DNA of 64,000 bases from Massilia putida (GCF_001941825.1 NZ_CP019038.1:2418001-2482000), one strand, 5' to 3'. Counted from the first letter of the stretch, positions 21,522 through 32,162 are shown. A program made the numbers and translations. Notes: generated by a model not told the origin, from the letters alone.

Positions 21522-21742
21522 GGGTTGTACGAGATAGGAAAAAAGGGCGGACGATATGCCTCCACCCTTTTTACCCTAACAGATGAGCGGACATGCGACA
21601 ACGCCGCAGTTAACAATTCCCATAGTCGGCTGTCGGACCGTACTTACAAAGTGTTGCGAAAAAGTTTCTTTACAGCACTTTTAAATTCCAGACAGGAAAT
21701 ATGATGAGTACAATACGCGCCTTCGTTATAAAAGGAATATCG

Positions 21743-23365
21743 ATGGGATTCGTTGCAAACATGAAGATCGGCAGGCGTCTCGGACTGGGGTTCGCCCTCA
21801 TTCTCGCGATGACGGTGGCGATCGCCGTCATCGGCGCGTGGCGCCTGACCGAAGTGGCCGGCTCGACCAGGGCCATGATGGCCGTGCCGCTCACGAAAGA
21901 ACGTCTGATCACCGACTGGTACGGCCTGAACTTCGCCTCGATCCGCCGCACCGCCGCGATCGTGAAAAGCACCGACCCTTCGCTCGGCGCCTACTTCAAG
22001 GACGACTCGGCCGCCTCGGTGAAACGCGCCGCCGAGCTGCTCAAGCAGATCGAACCGCTGATCGCCGCCAGCGGCCCGGAACACGACCTGTTCGCCCGGA
22101 TCCTCGAACAGCGCAAGGCGTACAGCGCGTCGCGCGACGGCGCCGTCAAGGCCAAGGCCGACGGCAATGCGGAAGAAGCGGCGCGCATCCTCGACCAGGG
22201 TTTCACGCCGGCCGCGCAGCAATACCAGGGCCTCTTGCAAGACCTCGTCGCCATGCAGCGCGCCAGCATGGACGCCACCGCCGCGGCGATCGACGCCAAC
22301 GCGACCGCCAGCACCCGCCTGATCGTCGTCTTTTCCACCTGCGCGCTGCTGCTGGGCGCCGTGGCCTCGTGGCTGCTCACGCGCGGCATCGTGCTGCCGA
22401 TCCGCGCCGCGGTGGCCGTGGCCGAGACGGTGGCGGCCGGCGACCTGACCCGCACGATCGAAGCGCATACCCATGATGAAACGGGCGCCCTGCTGCGCGC
22501 CCTGCGCCACATGAACGACAGCCTCGTCGGCATCGTCAGCCAGGTGCGCGGCGGCACCGATACCATCGCGACGGCATCGCGCGAGATCAGCGCCGGCAAC
22601 CTCGACCTGTCCGGCCGCACGGAGCAGCAGGCCGGCGCGCTGGAAGAGACAGCCGCATCGATGGAAGAACTCACGACGACCGTGCGCCAGAACGCCGACA
22701 ACGCGCGCCAGGCGAACCAACTCGCCATTTCCGCGTCCGAGATCGCCACGCAGGGCGGCGCCGTGGTGGGCGAAGTCGTCGCCACGATGGGCGCCATCAA
22801 CGCCTCGGCCAGCCGCATCGCCGACATCATCGGCGTCATCGACGGCATCGCGTTCCAGACCAATATCCTCGCGCTGAACGCGGCCGTCGAAGCGGCGCGC
22901 GCCGGCGAACAGGGGCGCGGCTTCGCGGTCGTCGCATCCGAAGTGCGCAGCCTGGCCCAGCGCTCGGCCGCCGCGGCGAAGGAGATCAAGGACCTGATCG
23001 CCGCGTCGACGGCCGATGTGAATGCGGGCACGAAGCTCGTCGACCGGGCCGGCGCGACGATGAGCGACGTGGTCGACAGCATCCGCAAGGTGAGCGACAT
23101 CGTCGCCGAGATCACGAGCGCCACGCAGGAACAGACGGGCGGCATCGAACAGGTCAACCAGGCCATCGGCCAGATGGACCACGTGACCCAGCAGAACGCG
23201 GCGCTCGTCGAGGAAGCGGCGGCCGCGGCGGCGTCGATGCAGGACCAGGCCGCGAAGCTGGCCGAAGTGGTCAGCGTGTTCAAGCTGGAGCGCGGTCACA
23301 GTCTCGCTCTGCCCGTGCCCGCCCTGCCCCGTGCGGCCTTGCGCGCGCCGGCGGCGGTGCGCTAG
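21743..23365 (+). CDS. Methyl-accepting chemotaxis protein, paralogue without tether
   Basis: A 540-residue chemoreceptor closely related to the one at 17954: same N-terminus ([17 protein letters not shown] versus MGFLANMNIAKRLGVGF), four-helix-bundle sensor, HAMP and signalling tip. It keeps the canonical methylation helix [19 protein letters not shown] but ends at ALRAPAAVR with no WETF-like pentapeptide. The ATG at 21743 has an AAGGA ribosome site; a longer frame to 21701 is less likely. It overlaps the convergent dnaE2 stop by four bases. The pair probably arose by duplication. Confidence 0.92.
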   Translation: MGFVANMKIGRRLGLGFALILAMTVAIAVIGAWRLTEVAGSTRAMMAVPLTKERLITDWYGLNFASIRRTAAIVKSTDPSLGAYFKDDSAASVKRAAELLKQIEPLIAASGPEHDLFARILEQRKAYSASRDGAVKAKADGNAEEAARILDQGFTPAAQQYQGLLQDLVAMQRASMDATAAAIDANATASTRLIVVFSTCALLLGAVASWLLTRGIVLPIRAAVAVAETVAAGDLTRTIEAHTHDETGALLRALRHMNDSLVGIVSQVRGGTDTIATASREISAGNLDLSGRTEQQAGALEETAASMEELTTTVRQNADNARQANQLAISASEIATQGGAVVGEVVATMGAINASASRIADIIGVIDGIAFQTNILALNAAVEAARAGEQGRGFAVVASEVRSLAQRSAAAAKEIKDLIAASTADVNAGTKLVDRAGATMSDVVDSIRKVSDIVAEITSATQEQTGGIEQVNQAIGQMDHVTQQNAALVEEAAAAAASMQDQAAKLAEVVSVFKLERGHSLALPVPALPRAALRAPAAVR

Positions 23366-26300
23366 CAAAAATCGCGGCTGCGCGCATCCAGCTTCCCGAG
23401 CCAGTGCGACATGTCGACGAGCCGCTTGGCCACGAGATGCCGCACCTCCCCTTCGCGCTGCCACACGCCGTACACGCCCAGCAGCGACGCGTTCAGCACT
23501 TCGCGCCGCTGCTGTTCGACGAGCTGCGGCCACACGATCACGTTGATATTCCCCGTCTCGTCCTCGAGCGTCAAAAACAGCACGCCCTTCGCCGTGCCGG
23601 GGCGCTGGCGCACGGTGACGATGCCGCAGGCGCGCGCCAGCTGGCCGTTCTGGAAATCGTGCAGCACGTCGGCCGGCAGGAACCGCTTGGCGAGCAGCCG
23701 GTCGCGCAGCAGCGCGAGCGGATGGCGGCCCAGCGTGAGGCCCTGCGCGCGGTAGTCGCCGACGATCTCCTCGCCCTCCCGCGGCGCGCTCAAGACCGGC
23801 ACCTCTTCGACCGGCGTCGTGGGCCGCAGCAGGTCTTTGTCGGGCACGGCGCCCGCCGCGTGCCACAACGCCTGGCGGCGGTGGCCCGCGAGCGGCCCCA
23901 GTGCATTGCCGGCGGCCAGCACCTGCAGGTCGCCCCGGTCGAGCCGCGCGCGCCGCGCGAGGTCGGCCACGTCGGCGAACGGGCGGATCTCGCGCGCCAT
24001 CTCGATGCGGTCGGCCGCCTCCTGCCCCATCCCGCGCAGCATGTGCAGGCCCAGGCGCACGGCCGGCTGGCCGCGCGCATGATCATCCAGATCTTCCAGC
24101 GTGGATTCCCAGCCGCTCACCGTGATGTCGACGGGGCGCACCTCGATGCCGTGGCGGCGCGCGTCCTGCACGAGCTGCGACGGGCTGTAGAAACCCATCG
24201 GCTGGCTGTTCAGCAGCGCGCATAAAAACGCGGCCGGTTCGTGGCACTTGAGCCAGGAGCTGGCATACGCGAGCAGCGCGAAGCTGGCCGCGTGCGATTC
24301 GGGGAAGCCGTATTCGCCGAAGCCCTGGATCTGGCTGAAGATCTGCTCGGCGAATGCCAGGTCATACCCCCGCTTGAGCATGCCGCCGACGATGCGCTCG
24401 TAGTATTTTTCGAGGCCGCCCTTTCTCTTCCACGCGGCCATCGCACGGCGCAGCTGGTCGGCCTCGCCCGGCGTGAAGCCGGCCGCGAGGATCGCCACCT
24501 GCATCACCTGCTCCTGGAAGATCGGCACGCCCAAGGTGCGGGCAAGCGCCACCTTCATGTCCGGGCTCGGATACTTGACCGGTTCCTTCTGCTCGCGCCG
24601 CTGCAGATACGGATGCACCATGCCGCCCTGGATCGGCCCCGGACGCACGATCGCGACCTGGATCACGAGGTCGTAGAAGCGGCGCGGCTTCATCCGCGGC
24701 AGCATGCTCATTTGCGCGCGCGACTCGATCTGGAAGACGCCGACGGTGTCGGCCCGGCAGATCATGTCGTAAGTCGGCTTGTCATCGTGCGGGATGTCCT
24801 GCAGCTCGAACGTCGTGCCGTGGCGCAGACCGACCAGGGCCAGGCAGCGGCGGAGCATCGACAGCATGCCGAGCGCCAGCACGTCGACCTTCATGAGGCC
24901 CAGCTCCTCGAGGTCGTCCTTGTCCCACTGGATGACGCTGCGGTCGGCCATCGTCGCGCTTTCGATGGGGACGAGACGCGACAGCTTCCCGCGCGCCATC
25001 ACGAACCCGCCCGGATGCTGCGACAGGTGGCGCGGAAAGCCGAGCAGCCGCTGGGCCAGCGACGCCCATTGCCGCGACAGCGGCGCGTCCGGATCGAGCC
25101 CGCTCTCGGCCAGGCGGTTCAACAGGTCGGCCTTGCCGTCGAACCAGTGATGCTGCTTGCAGACCTTGTCGACGATGGCGAGATCGACGCCGAGCGCGCG
25201 GCCGCTGTCGCGCAGCGCGCTCTTGGGCCGGTAGCTGATGACGACGGCGGCCAGCGCCGCGCGGGTGCGGCCGTATTTCCGGTAGATGTACTGGATGACC
25301 TCTTCGCGCCGCTGGTGTTCGAAGTCGACGTCGATGTCGGGCGGCTCGTTGCGCTCCTTCGAGATGAAGCGCTCGAACAGCAGGTTGCCCTGCGCCGGAT
25401 CGACTTCCGTGATGCCGAGGCAGTAGCACACGGCGGAATTGGCGGCCGAGCCGCGCCCCTGGCACAGGATGTCCTGCGAGCGCGCGTAGCGCACGATGTC
25501 GTACACGGTGAGGAAGTAGTGCTCGTAGCGCATCTCGGCGATCAGCGCGAGTTCGTGCTCGATCTGCGCCTGCACGCCGGCCGGGATGCCTTGCGTGAAA
25601 CGCCGGTGCGCGCCGATCCAGGCCTGCTCGCGCAGGTAGCTCGCGGCCGTGTGGCCGGGCGGAACCACCTCGTCCGGGTACTCGTAGCGCAGCTCTTCCA
25701 GCGAGAACGTGCACTGCCGCGCGATGCGGACCGTCTCTTCCAGCGCCGCGCGCGGATAGATGTTCGCCAGCCGCATGCGCGAGCGCAGGTGCTGTTCCGC
25801 GTTCGGTGCGAGCCGGTAGCCGCATTGCGCCACCGGCTTGCCGACGCGGATGGCCGTCATCGTGTCCTGCAAGGGCTTCCTCGAACGGACATGCATCGTC
25901 ACGTGGCCGCACGCGACGATCTTCATGCGGTGCTGCCAGCCCACTTCCTCGATGGTCGCGCGATGGATCTCGTCGAACGCGCGGTGCAGCAGGGTCAGGC
26001 CGATCCACGCGCGGCGCGGGAACGTCTGCGCCATCCACGCGACCTGCTGGTGCAGCCGGTCGACGTCTTCCGGCATGTGGCCGGGGTAAGCGGGCAGCAG
26101 GATCGCCAGGCAGTCCGGCATGCCGCGCAGGTGTTCGAGGCCGTCCTGCGGCGAGTCGAAGTCGGACGGATGCAGCAGATAGCTGCCCTTCTCGCTGCGC
26201 GTGCGCCCCAGCGTGATCAGCTCGGACAGATTGCCGTAGCCGTTGCGGTTCTGCGCCAGCAGCAGCAGGGATGGGCCGCGACTCCCGTCCGGCTGCCGCA

Positions 26301-26577
26301 GGTGAAAATGGGCGCCGACGATCAGCGGGAGCTGCGCGCGCTTGGCCTCGGCATGCGCGCGCACGACGCCGGCCAGCGAGCATTCGTCCGTCAGCGCCAG
26401 CGCCGTATAGCCCAGCTGCACGGCGCGGTCGACCAGTTCTTCCGTATGCGACGCGCCCTGCAGGAACGAGAAATTCGATAAGCAAAACAATTCCGCATAG
26501 GCCGGCAATCCCGCCGCCGCGCCGAGATTGGGGTCAAGGCCGGGCGGCGATAATCGGGCAGGCGGAAGATCGGACAT
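23362..26577 (-). CDS. dnaE2: Error-prone DNA polymerase DnaE2
   Basis: A 1071-residue C-family polymerase used for SOS-induced translesion synthesis with ImuA and ImuB. The N-terminal PHP domain ([23 protein letters not shown]), the catalytic region ([21 protein letters not shown] with [21 protein letters not shown]), and [14 protein letters not shown] are visible. The C-terminal OB domain is near residues 960-1030. Length fits DnaE2 rather than replicative DnaE (about 1150-1180). A LexA box stands just upstream. imuA-imuB are not adjacent but about 30 kb away. Confidence 0.95.
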   Translation of the reverse strand: MSDLPPARLSPPGLDPNLGAAAGLPAYAELFCLSNFSFLQGASHTEELVDRAVQLGYTALALTDECSLAGVVRAHAEAKRAQLPLIVGAHFHLRQPDGSRGPSLLLLAQNRNGYGNLSELITLGRTRSEKGSYLLHPSDFDSPQDGLEHLRGMPDCLAILLPAYPGHMPEDVDRLHQQVAWMAQTFPRRAWIGLTLLHRAFDEIHRATIEEVGWQHRMKIVACGHVTMHVRSRKPLQDTMTAIRVGKPVAQCGYRLAPNAEQHLRSRMRLANIYPRAALEETVRIARQCTFSLEELRYEYPDEVVPPGHTAASYLREQAWIGAHRRFTQGIPAGVQAQIEHELALIAEMRYEHYFLTVYDIVRYARSQDILCQGRGSAANSAVCYCLGITEVDPAQGNLLFERFISKERNEPPDIDVDFEHQRREEVIQYIYRKYGRTRAALAAVVISYRPKSALRDSGRALGVDLAIVDKVCKQHHWFDGKADLLNRLAESGLDPDAPLSRQWASLAQRLLGFPRHLSQHPGGFVMARGKLSRLVPIESATMADRSVIQWDKDDLEELGLMKVDVLALGMLSMLRRCLALVGLRHGTTFELQDIPHDDKPTYDMICRADTVGVFQIESRAQMSMLPRMKPRRFYDLVIQVAIVRPGPIQGGMVHPYLQRREQKEPVKYPSPDMKVALARTLGVPIFQEQVMQVAILAAGFTPGEADQLRRAMAAWKRKGGLEKYYERIVGGMLKRGYDLAFAEQIFSQIQGFGEYGFPESHAASFALLAYASSWLKCHEPAAFLCALLNSQPMGFYSPSQLVQDARRHGIEVRPVDITVSGWESTLEDLDDHARGQPAVRLGLHMLRGMGQEAADRIEMAREIRPFADVADLARRARLDRGDLQVLAAGNALGPLAGHRRQALWHAAGAVPDKDLLRPTTPVEEVPVLSAPREGEEIVGDYRAQGLTLGRHPLALLRDRLLAKRFLPADVLHDFQNGQLARACGIVTVRQRPGTAKGVLFLTLEDETGNINVIVWPQLVEQQRREVLNASLLGVYGVWQREGEVRHLVAKRLVDMSHWLGKLDARSRDFC

Positions 26578-26609
26578 GGAAATTTAATTAAAATGGTGTA
26601 TCATGCAAT

Positions 26610-26629
26610 ACTGTACAAAAACACAGTAT
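26610..26629. promoter_or_regulatory. LexA (SOS) box between dnaE2 and the PhzF-like gene
   Basis: TACTGTACAAAAACACAGTA is CTGT-N8-ACAG with the full TA flanks of a classical SOS box. It is 33 bases upstream of the dnaE2 start and 27 bases upstream of the divergent PhzF-like gene start, so either or both may be LexA-controlled. Confidence 0.9.
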
Positions 26630-26655
26630 AGCCGACGAACCCGACCTCGCCAAAT

Positions 26656-27438
26656 ATGCACATCCATTCCTTGCGCTGCTTCGGTGCCCGCCCGGGTACC
26701 GGCAACCCGGCCCTTGTCATCGAAGACGGAGACCAGGATCCCGATGTCCGCCTGTCCCTCGCCCGCGCGCGCGACACGACCTGCGTCTTCCTCGACACGT
26801 CCGCCGACGGTGCGCTGGTCATCGATTACTACTACCCGCACAAGCGCAGCCCGCTGTGCATCCACGCGACGCTGGCCGTGGCGGCCGTGCTGCTGGCGCG
26901 CGATCCGTACACCGGCACCATCGCCGTGCGCACGGCGGTCGAAGGGCAGCGGCTGGAACTGGTGCGGACGGGCGACGACTATTTCGTGCGCTTGAGCGCC
27001 CAGCCGGTGGCAGCAAAGGACGTCGGTGCCGACACCGCGGCGGCGCTGCTGGGCGTGCCTGCCGGGTCGCTGGCCACGCCGCCGCGCGTGGCGTCGATCG
27101 GCAGTCCCAAGCTGCTCGTCAAAGTGACGGATACGGACGCGTTGTACGGCCTCGCGCCCGACCTCGCGCGCATCGCCGCGTGGAGCAAGGAGACCGGCAT
27201 CAACGGCATCTATGCCTGGTGCCGGCGGGACGACGGCACGTTCGAGGGCCGCAACTTCAACCACCTCGATCCCAGGCTGGAAGACAGCGCGACGGGCGTC
27301 GCGGCCGGTGCGCTGACGGCGCTGCTCGGACTGGGCATCCGGTTGCGTCAGGGCCGCGCGACGGGCGGCGATTGCCTGATCCGCACGCGCATGGAAGGCG
27401 GCGCCATCCTCGTCGGCGGCGCGGTCGAAACGTTTTGA
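26656..27438 (+). CDS. PhzF-family protein with altered signature residues
   Basis: A 260-residue protein with the two-lobed diaminopimelate-epimerase-like fold of PhzF isomerases. Recognisable pieces are GARPGTGNPALVIED, LCIHATLAVAA (usually CGHATLAAA), ETGINGIYAW and LEDSATGVAAGAL (usually EDPATGSA). The catalytic glutamate region, typically SETTFV, reads RDTTCV, so Glu appears replaced by Asp. It may be an active variant or a divergent non-catalytic member. It is transcribed away from dnaE2 with a LexA box between the two. Confidence 0.82.
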   Translation: MHIHSLRCFGARPGTGNPALVIEDGDQDPDVRLSLARARDTTCVFLDTSADGALVIDYYYPHKRSPLCIHATLAVAAVLLARDPYTGTIAVRTAVEGQRLELVRTGDDYFVRLSAQPVAAKDVGADTAAALLGVPAGSLATPPRVASIGSPKLLVKVTDTDALYGLAPDLARIAAWSKETGINGIYAWCRRDDGTFEGRNFNHLDPRLEDSATGVAAGALTALLGLGIRLRQGRATGGDCLIRTRMEGGAILVGGAVETF

Positions 27439-27484
27439 TTCACAGTGTCGTACCCCCCTCAACCACTGCATCAAGGAGACCGAA

Positions 27485-27868
27485 ATGGAACGAAACGTCG
27501 TAGGCTGGTTCGAAATCTATGTGGACGACATGAAGCGCGCCCGCGCTTTCTATGAAACCGTATTCCAGGTGACGCTGTCCAACCTCGCGCCGGAAGGGGA
27601 CGCCTCCGGCCTGCAGATGTGGGCGTTCACGGGCGATCCGAATGCCGGCGGCGCGGCCGGGGCGATCGTGCACATGGAAGGCTGCAAGGCCGGCGGCAAC
27701 AGCACGATCGTGTATTTCAGCTGCGCCGACTGCGCCGTCGAAGCGGCGCGCGCCGCCGCGAACGGCGGGCGCATCTTCAAGGACAAGTTCTCGATCGGGC
27801 AGTACGGCCACATCGCCCTCGTCGAAGATACCGAGGGCAACATCATCGGCCTGCACTCGATGCAATAA
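27485..27868 (+). CDS. VOC-family (glyoxalase/dioxygenase fold) protein
   Basis: A 127-residue single-module vicinal-oxygen-chelate protein. The start NVVGWFEIYVDDMKRARAFYETVF and the end YGHIALVEDTEGNIIGLHSM are the typical strand-helix and metal-site strands. The function is not assignable; relatives include glyoxalases and antibiotic-binding proteins. AAGGAGA precedes the ATG. It follows the PhzF-like gene by 46 bases and may share its transcript. Confidence 0.88.
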   Translation: MERNVVGWFEIYVDDMKRARAFYETVFQVTLSNLAPEGDASGLQMWAFTGDPNAGGAAGAIVHMEGCKAGGNSTIVYFSCADCAVEAARAAANGGRIFKDKFSIGQYGHIALVEDTEGNIIGLHSMQ

Positions 27869-27869
27869 A

Positions 27870-28268
27870 TCAGGCCTGCGGCGCCATCCAGGCCAGCTCC
27901 CAGATATGGCCATCGAGGTCTTCGAACCCGTGGCCATACATGAAGCCGTGGTCCTGCGGCCGCCGCGGGGCCCGGCCGCCGGCCGCGATGGCTTTCGCCA
28001 CAAGGGCGTCGACTTCCTCGCGGCTCTCGCAGCTCAGGCAGACGAGCACCTCGGTCGCCTCCTTCGCCTGCACGAGGGGCTTGTCGACGAACGTCTTGAA
28101 GAACGGTTCCGTGAGCAGCATCGCGTAGATGCTGCCGTCCGCGATCACCATGCAGGCGCCGCTCTCGTTGGTGAACTGGGGATTGAACGTGTAGCCCAGC
28201 GCCTCGAAGAACGCCTTGGATTTGTCCAGGTTCTTGACGGCCAGGTTGACGAAGATCTGCTTGTTCAT
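27870..28268 (-). CDS. VOC-family protein
   Basis: A 132-residue VOC protein, convergent with the previous one with a single base between the stops. MNKQIFVNLAVKNLDKSKAFFEALGY and HGFMYGHGFEDLDGHIWELAWM are family-typical. A perfect AGGAGG lies before the ATG at 28268, so the longer frame to 28304 is rejected. The function is unknown. The two VOC proteins are not close in sequence. Confidence 0.88.
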   Translation of the reverse strand: MNKQIFVNLAVKNLDKSKAFFEALGYTFNPQFTNESGACMVIADGSIYAMLLTEPFFKTFVDKPLVQAKEATEVLVCLSCESREEVDALVAKAIAAGGRAPRRPQDHGFMYGHGFEDLDGHIWELAWMAPQA

Positions 28269-28359
28269 GATGCCTCCTGAGTTTTGGATGGATGTGGATA
28301 CCACATGCCTACGACGGATGGGGCATCACGAAATCGACAACGTCGGTAAAAAAAATCTT

Positions 28360-28387
28360 CGTCGTTCCCGCGCAGGCGGGGATGACG
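28360..28387. repeat. Family 1 palindromic repeat, short copy D
   Basis: CGTCGTTCCCGCGCAGGCGGGG followed by ATGACG, one stem-loop unit of the same family as the copies at 8041, 31897 and 40046. It lies between the VOC gene and the dehydratase gene. Confidence 0.7.
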
Positions 28388-28397
28388 GTGGTTTTAT

Positions 28398-29366
28398 TCA
28401 GCCAGCCAGAAATCCGCCCAACTTCGCCAGATCGATATTCCCGCCGCTGACGAGAATCCCGACCTTCTTGCCGCGCAATTCGTCCTTCATGCGCCGCGCC
28501 GCCGCGAATCCGAGGCATCCGGTCGGTTCGACGACGATCTTCATCCGTTCGACGAAGAAGCGCATGCACGCGACCAGTTCGTCGTCGGTCGCCGTCAGGA
28601 TGTCGTCGACGTCGCGCCGGATGATCGGGAACGTGATGTTGCCCAGGTGCTGGGTCTGGGCGCCGTCGGCAATGGTCTGCGGGGTGTCGATGTGCACGAT
28701 CTCGCCCTTGCGGAACGATTGCTGGCCATCATTGCCCGCTTCCGGCTCCACGCCATACAGCCGGCATGACGGCGCCAGCGCGCGCGTGGCCAGCGCGGAG
28801 CCGGACAGCAGGCCGCCGCCGCCCAGGCAGACGAAGAACGCGTCCAGCGGGCCCGTTTCCTCGAACAATTCCTTCGCGGCCGTGCCCTGCCCCGCGATCA
28901 CGTCCGGGTGATCGTACGGCGGGATCAGAGTGAGGCCGTGTTTCTGCGCCAGGTCGCGGCCGATCTGCTCGCGGTCTTCGGTGTAGCGGTCGTACAGTAC
29001 GACGTTGCCGCCGTAGCCGCGCGTGGCGGCGACCTTGGCGGCCGGGGCGTCCTGCGGCATCACGATGGTGGCCGGAATGCCGAGCAGTTTCGCGGACAGC
29101 GCGATGGCCTGCGCGTGGTTCCCCGACGAGAACGCGACGACGCCGGCGCGGCGCTGCTCGGGACTGAATTTCATCAGCGCGTTATAGGCGCCGCGGAATT
29201 TGAACGCACCCATGCGCTGCATGTTCTCGCACTTGAAATAGACCTGGGCGCCGAACGCCTCGTCGACGGTACGCGACGTCAGCACCGGCGTGCGGTTGGC
29301 GACGCCGGCGATGCGTCCGGCAGCCTGGACGACATCATCGTAGGTAGGGAGCGGCAGTAGGCTCAT
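28398..29366 (-). CDS. PLP-dependent threonine/serine dehydratase-like enzyme
   Basis: A 322-residue fold-type II PLP enzyme. The Schiff-base lysine is in MGAFKFRGAYNAL, the substrate loop in SSGNHAQAIAL and the phosphate-binding glycine loop in CLGGGGLLSGSAL. It lacks the C-terminal regulatory ACT domain of biosynthetic IlvA, so it resembles catabolic threonine, serine or threo-3-hydroxyaspartate dehydratases. The ATG at 29366 follows AAAGGA; the longer frame is rejected. It is divergent from the TonB receptor gene. Confidence 0.88.
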   Translation of the reverse strand: MSLLPLPTYDDVVQAAGRIAGVANRTPVLTSRTVDEAFGAQVYFKCENMQRMGAFKFRGAYNALMKFSPEQRRAGVVAFSSGNHAQAIALSAKLLGIPATIVMPQDAPAAKVAATRGYGGNVVLYDRYTEDREQIGRDLAQKHGLTLIPPYDHPDVIAGQGTAAKELFEETGPLDAFFVCLGGGGLLSGSALATRALAPSCRLYGVEPEAGNDGQQSFRKGEIVHIDTPQTIADGAQTQHLGNITFPIIRRDVDDILTATDDELVACMRFFVERMKIVVEPTGCLGFAAARRMKDELRGKKVGILVSGGNIDLAKLGGFLAG

Positions 29367-29494
29367 CCTGTTTTCCTTTGGGTTGGTGGATGGGTGACCG
29401 CATTGTAATCCGTCCATGTTGTACTTATGAGACGTTCAAATGGTTGTCCACGTGGAAATTCTTTAATATGCAATTTTCCCACGGAGCACACCCC

Positions 29495-31885
29495 TTGAAA
29501 CTTACACCGATCCGCCAGTCCGTCCTGCTCGGCTTGTACGGCAGCGCAGCGCTGGCTTTCGCGCCGGCCGCCTTCGCACAAAATGCCACGGGCCCCGTCG
29601 CTACGGACAACAACGTCCAGACCGTCAGCATCGTCGGCTCGCGCCGCGTCGGCAACACGTCGTCCACCGATACCCCGGTGCCCGTCGACTACATCCCGCT
29701 GACGAAGGCCGCCGAGCAAAGCGGCCAGTTCGACCTGGCCCAGACCCTGGCCAATATCTCGCCGTCGTTCAACTCGACGCGCCAGACCGGTGCCGACGGC
29801 GCCGACCTGATCGACTCCGCCGCCCTGCGCGGCCTCGGTTCCGACCAGACCCTCGTGCTCATGAACGGCAAGCGCCGCCACACGACGGCCCTCGTGAACC
29901 TGTTCGGCGCGCGCAACCGCGGCAACACGGGCACGGACATGAACGCGATTCCCGTCCTCGCCATCAAGGACGTGCAGGTGCTGCGCGACGGCGCCGCCGC
30001 ACAATACGGCTCGGACGCCATCGCCGGCGTGATCAACGTCGAACTGCGCAAGGACCTGGGCTGCGAAGCCGTGGCCGGCTTCGGCGAATACTCGAAACAC
30101 GACGGCAAGAACTGGCTGGCCTCCGCGTACTGCGGCGTGGCCGTCGCCGACGGCGTGCTGGGCATCACGGGCGAATACTACGACCGCGGCCGCTCCAACC
30201 GCTCCGATCCGGGCAGCCTGCGCATCATCGGCGACACCAAGTCCAAGAACGAGACCGTGTACGTGAACGGCGAATTCCCGGTCGGCCCGGGCAAGCTGTA
30301 CCTGACGGCCGGCACCCAGACGCGCGACGCCTCGTCGGCGGCGTGGGCCCGCGGCGGCATCGGTTCGGACGACATCCCGTCGCGCAACTCGGCCGCCATG
30401 TACCCGAACGGCTTCGTCCCGTTCATCAACGGCGACATCGACGACCGCTACGGCATCCTCGGCTACCGCACCCGCATCGGCGAATGGGCCAGCGATTTCT
30501 CGCAGACCTATGGCTACAACCGCATGCGCTACAACATTTCGCATACGCTCAACGCGTCGATCGCGAACCTGGACCTGATCAACGGCGGCAAGGGCGTGAG
30601 CCCGTCGCAGTTCAACGCCGGCGGCTTCTCGTTCCGCCAGCTGACCTCCAACGCCGACTTCAGCCGCTTCTATGACGACATCCTCGGTGGCCTGAACGCG
30701 GCATTCGGCTTCGAATACCGCAAGGAGAACTACCAGATCTTCGCCGGCGAGCCGAACTCGTACATCGACGCCGACGGCGTGGGCTTCGGCGGCAATGCCG
30801 GCAGCCAGGGCTTCCCGGGCTTCCAGCCGGGCGACGCCACCAACCGCGACCGTCACAGCACGGCCGCCTACCTCGACTTCGAGGCGGACATCGCCCCGCG
30901 CACCAAGCTGCAAGCGGCGGTGCGTCATGAGCATTACTCCGACTTCGGCTCGACGACGACCGGCAAGCTGGCCGGCGCCTTCAAGGCCACGGACGACCTG
31001 CTGCTGCGCGCCTCGGCCAGCACGGGCTTCCGCGCGCCGTCGCTGCAGCAGGTGTACTTCTCGTCGACCTTCACCGACTTCGTCGCCGGCGTGCCGACCG
31101 ACGTCGTGCTCGCACCGAACGGCGGCCGTGTCGCCAACGCGGCCGGCATCCCGAAGCTGCATGAAGAGAAATCGAAGAGCTACACGCTGGGCACGACCTG
31201 GACGCCGTCGAAAGCCGTCTCCGTCACGGCCGACCTGTACCACATCCAGATCGACAACCGCATCGTGCTGTCGGGCCGCTTCGACGCCGACAACTACCCG
31301 GCCCTGGGCGCCATCCTGCAGAACCTGGGCGTGGGCCAGGCGCAGTTCTTCGTGAACTCCGTCGATACCCGCACGCAGGGCCTGGACCTGACCGCGTCGC
31401 ACCGCACGACCATCGGCGGCGGCAAGCTGACCACCTACCTCGCCATGAACTTCAGCAGGACCGAAGTGACGGGTGTGCACGCCCCGGCCGCGCTGGCCGG
31501 CCATGAAGACGTGCTGCTGTCCGAACGCGAGCGCCTGTTCATCGAACAGGGCGGCCCGCGCCGCAAGGCCACGCTGGACTTCGATTACGTGCTCGGCCAG
31601 CTGGAAACGGACTTCCGCATCATCCATTACGGTCCGCAGACGCTGGGCACGTTCGACGGCCCGCCGGTGCCGGACCAGTATTACAAGTCGAAGACGTCGG
31701 CCGACCTCGCGTTCACGTGGGCGTTCAGCGACAAGACCAAGCTGACCGTCGGCGGCACGAACATCTTCAACGTGCATCCGACCCTGCAGAATCCGGACGA
31801 GACGGACAATGGCTTCAAGTACGAGAGCGTGCAGTTCGGCCTGAACGGCGCCGCCTACTTCGCGCGCCTGTCGCACAAGTTCTGA
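29495..31885 (+). CDS. TonB-dependent outer membrane receptor
   Basis: A 796-residue receptor. With the TTG start (MKLTPIRQSVLLGLYGSAALAFAPAAFAQ) it has a clean Sec signal peptide and a GGAG ribosome site eight bases before; the upstream ATG at 29468 has neither. The plug domain spans about residues 45-165 (VSIVGSRRVG, ALRGLGSDQTLVLMNGKRR, VQVLRDGAAAQYGSDAIAGVIN) and is followed by a 22-strand barrel ending in ARLSHKF. The cargo is unknown. No Fur box is evident, but TCCACGTGGA at 29447-29456 is a possible operator. Confidence 0.9.
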   Translation: MKLTPIRQSVLLGLYGSAALAFAPAAFAQNATGPVATDNNVQTVSIVGSRRVGNTSSTDTPVPVDYIPLTKAAEQSGQFDLAQTLANISPSFNSTRQTGADGADLIDSAALRGLGSDQTLVLMNGKRRHTTALVNLFGARNRGNTGTDMNAIPVLAIKDVQVLRDGAAAQYGSDAIAGVINVELRKDLGCEAVAGFGEYSKHDGKNWLASAYCGVAVADGVLGITGEYYDRGRSNRSDPGSLRIIGDTKSKNETVYVNGEFPVGPGKLYLTAGTQTRDASSAAWARGGIGSDDIPSRNSAAMYPNGFVPFINGDIDDRYGILGYRTRIGEWASDFSQTYGYNRMRYNISHTLNASIANLDLINGGKGVSPSQFNAGGFSFRQLTSNADFSRFYDDILGGLNAAFGFEYRKENYQIFAGEPNSYIDADGVGFGGNAGSQGFPGFQPGDATNRDRHSTAAYLDFEADIAPRTKLQAAVRHEHYSDFGSTTTGKLAGAFKATDDLLLRASASTGFRAPSLQQVYFSSTFTDFVAGVPTDVVLAPNGGRVANAAGIPKLHEEKSKSYTLGTTWTPSKAVSVTADLYHIQIDNRIVLSGRFDADNYPALGAILQNLGVGQAQFFVNSVDTRTQGLDLTASHRTTIGGGKLTTYLAMNFSRTEVTGVHAPAALAGHEDVLLSERERLFIEQGGPRRKATLDFDYVLGQLETDFRIIHYGPQTLGTFDGPPVPDQYYKSKTSADLAFTWAFSDKTKLTVGGTNIFNVHPTLQNPDETDNGFKYESVQFGLNGAAYFARLSHKF

Positions 31886-31896
31886 TGCCCCATCCA

Positions 31897-32011
31897 CGTC
31901 ATTCCCGCGCAAGCGGGAAGTCATACTGAGCTACCGGAGCCGGGAAGTCAAAGACCGAACTTCGGACGCTCAGCATGGGTCCCCGCTTGCGCGGGGACGA
32001 CGTTTGCAGTA
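31897..32011. repeat. Family 1 palindromic repeat, copy B
   Basis: Starts CGTCATTCCCGCGCAAGCGGG and ends CCCCGCTTGCGCGGGGACGACG, so the unit has two terminal hairpins flanking about 65 unrelated bases. It lies right after the TonB receptor stop and may act as its terminator. Confidence 0.78.
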
Positions 32012-32162
32012 TCGCCCCTATTTCCTCACTGCGCGCTTTCGAAGCGAACTTGACGCATCTGCTCGCCATCTTCGCTTAACGCACGCGAAATGGAAATCGC
32101 ATCCGTAAAACCTGTGTTATGTTTCGTACCGCTGATGCATAACAGGTTGTTGACGGATCGCT

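Noticed and set aside
29363..31924. 853-codon minus-strand ORF opposite the first TonB receptor
   Set aside because: Low-complexity Arg/Ala/Val composition, no motif, while the plus strand encodes a full receptor.
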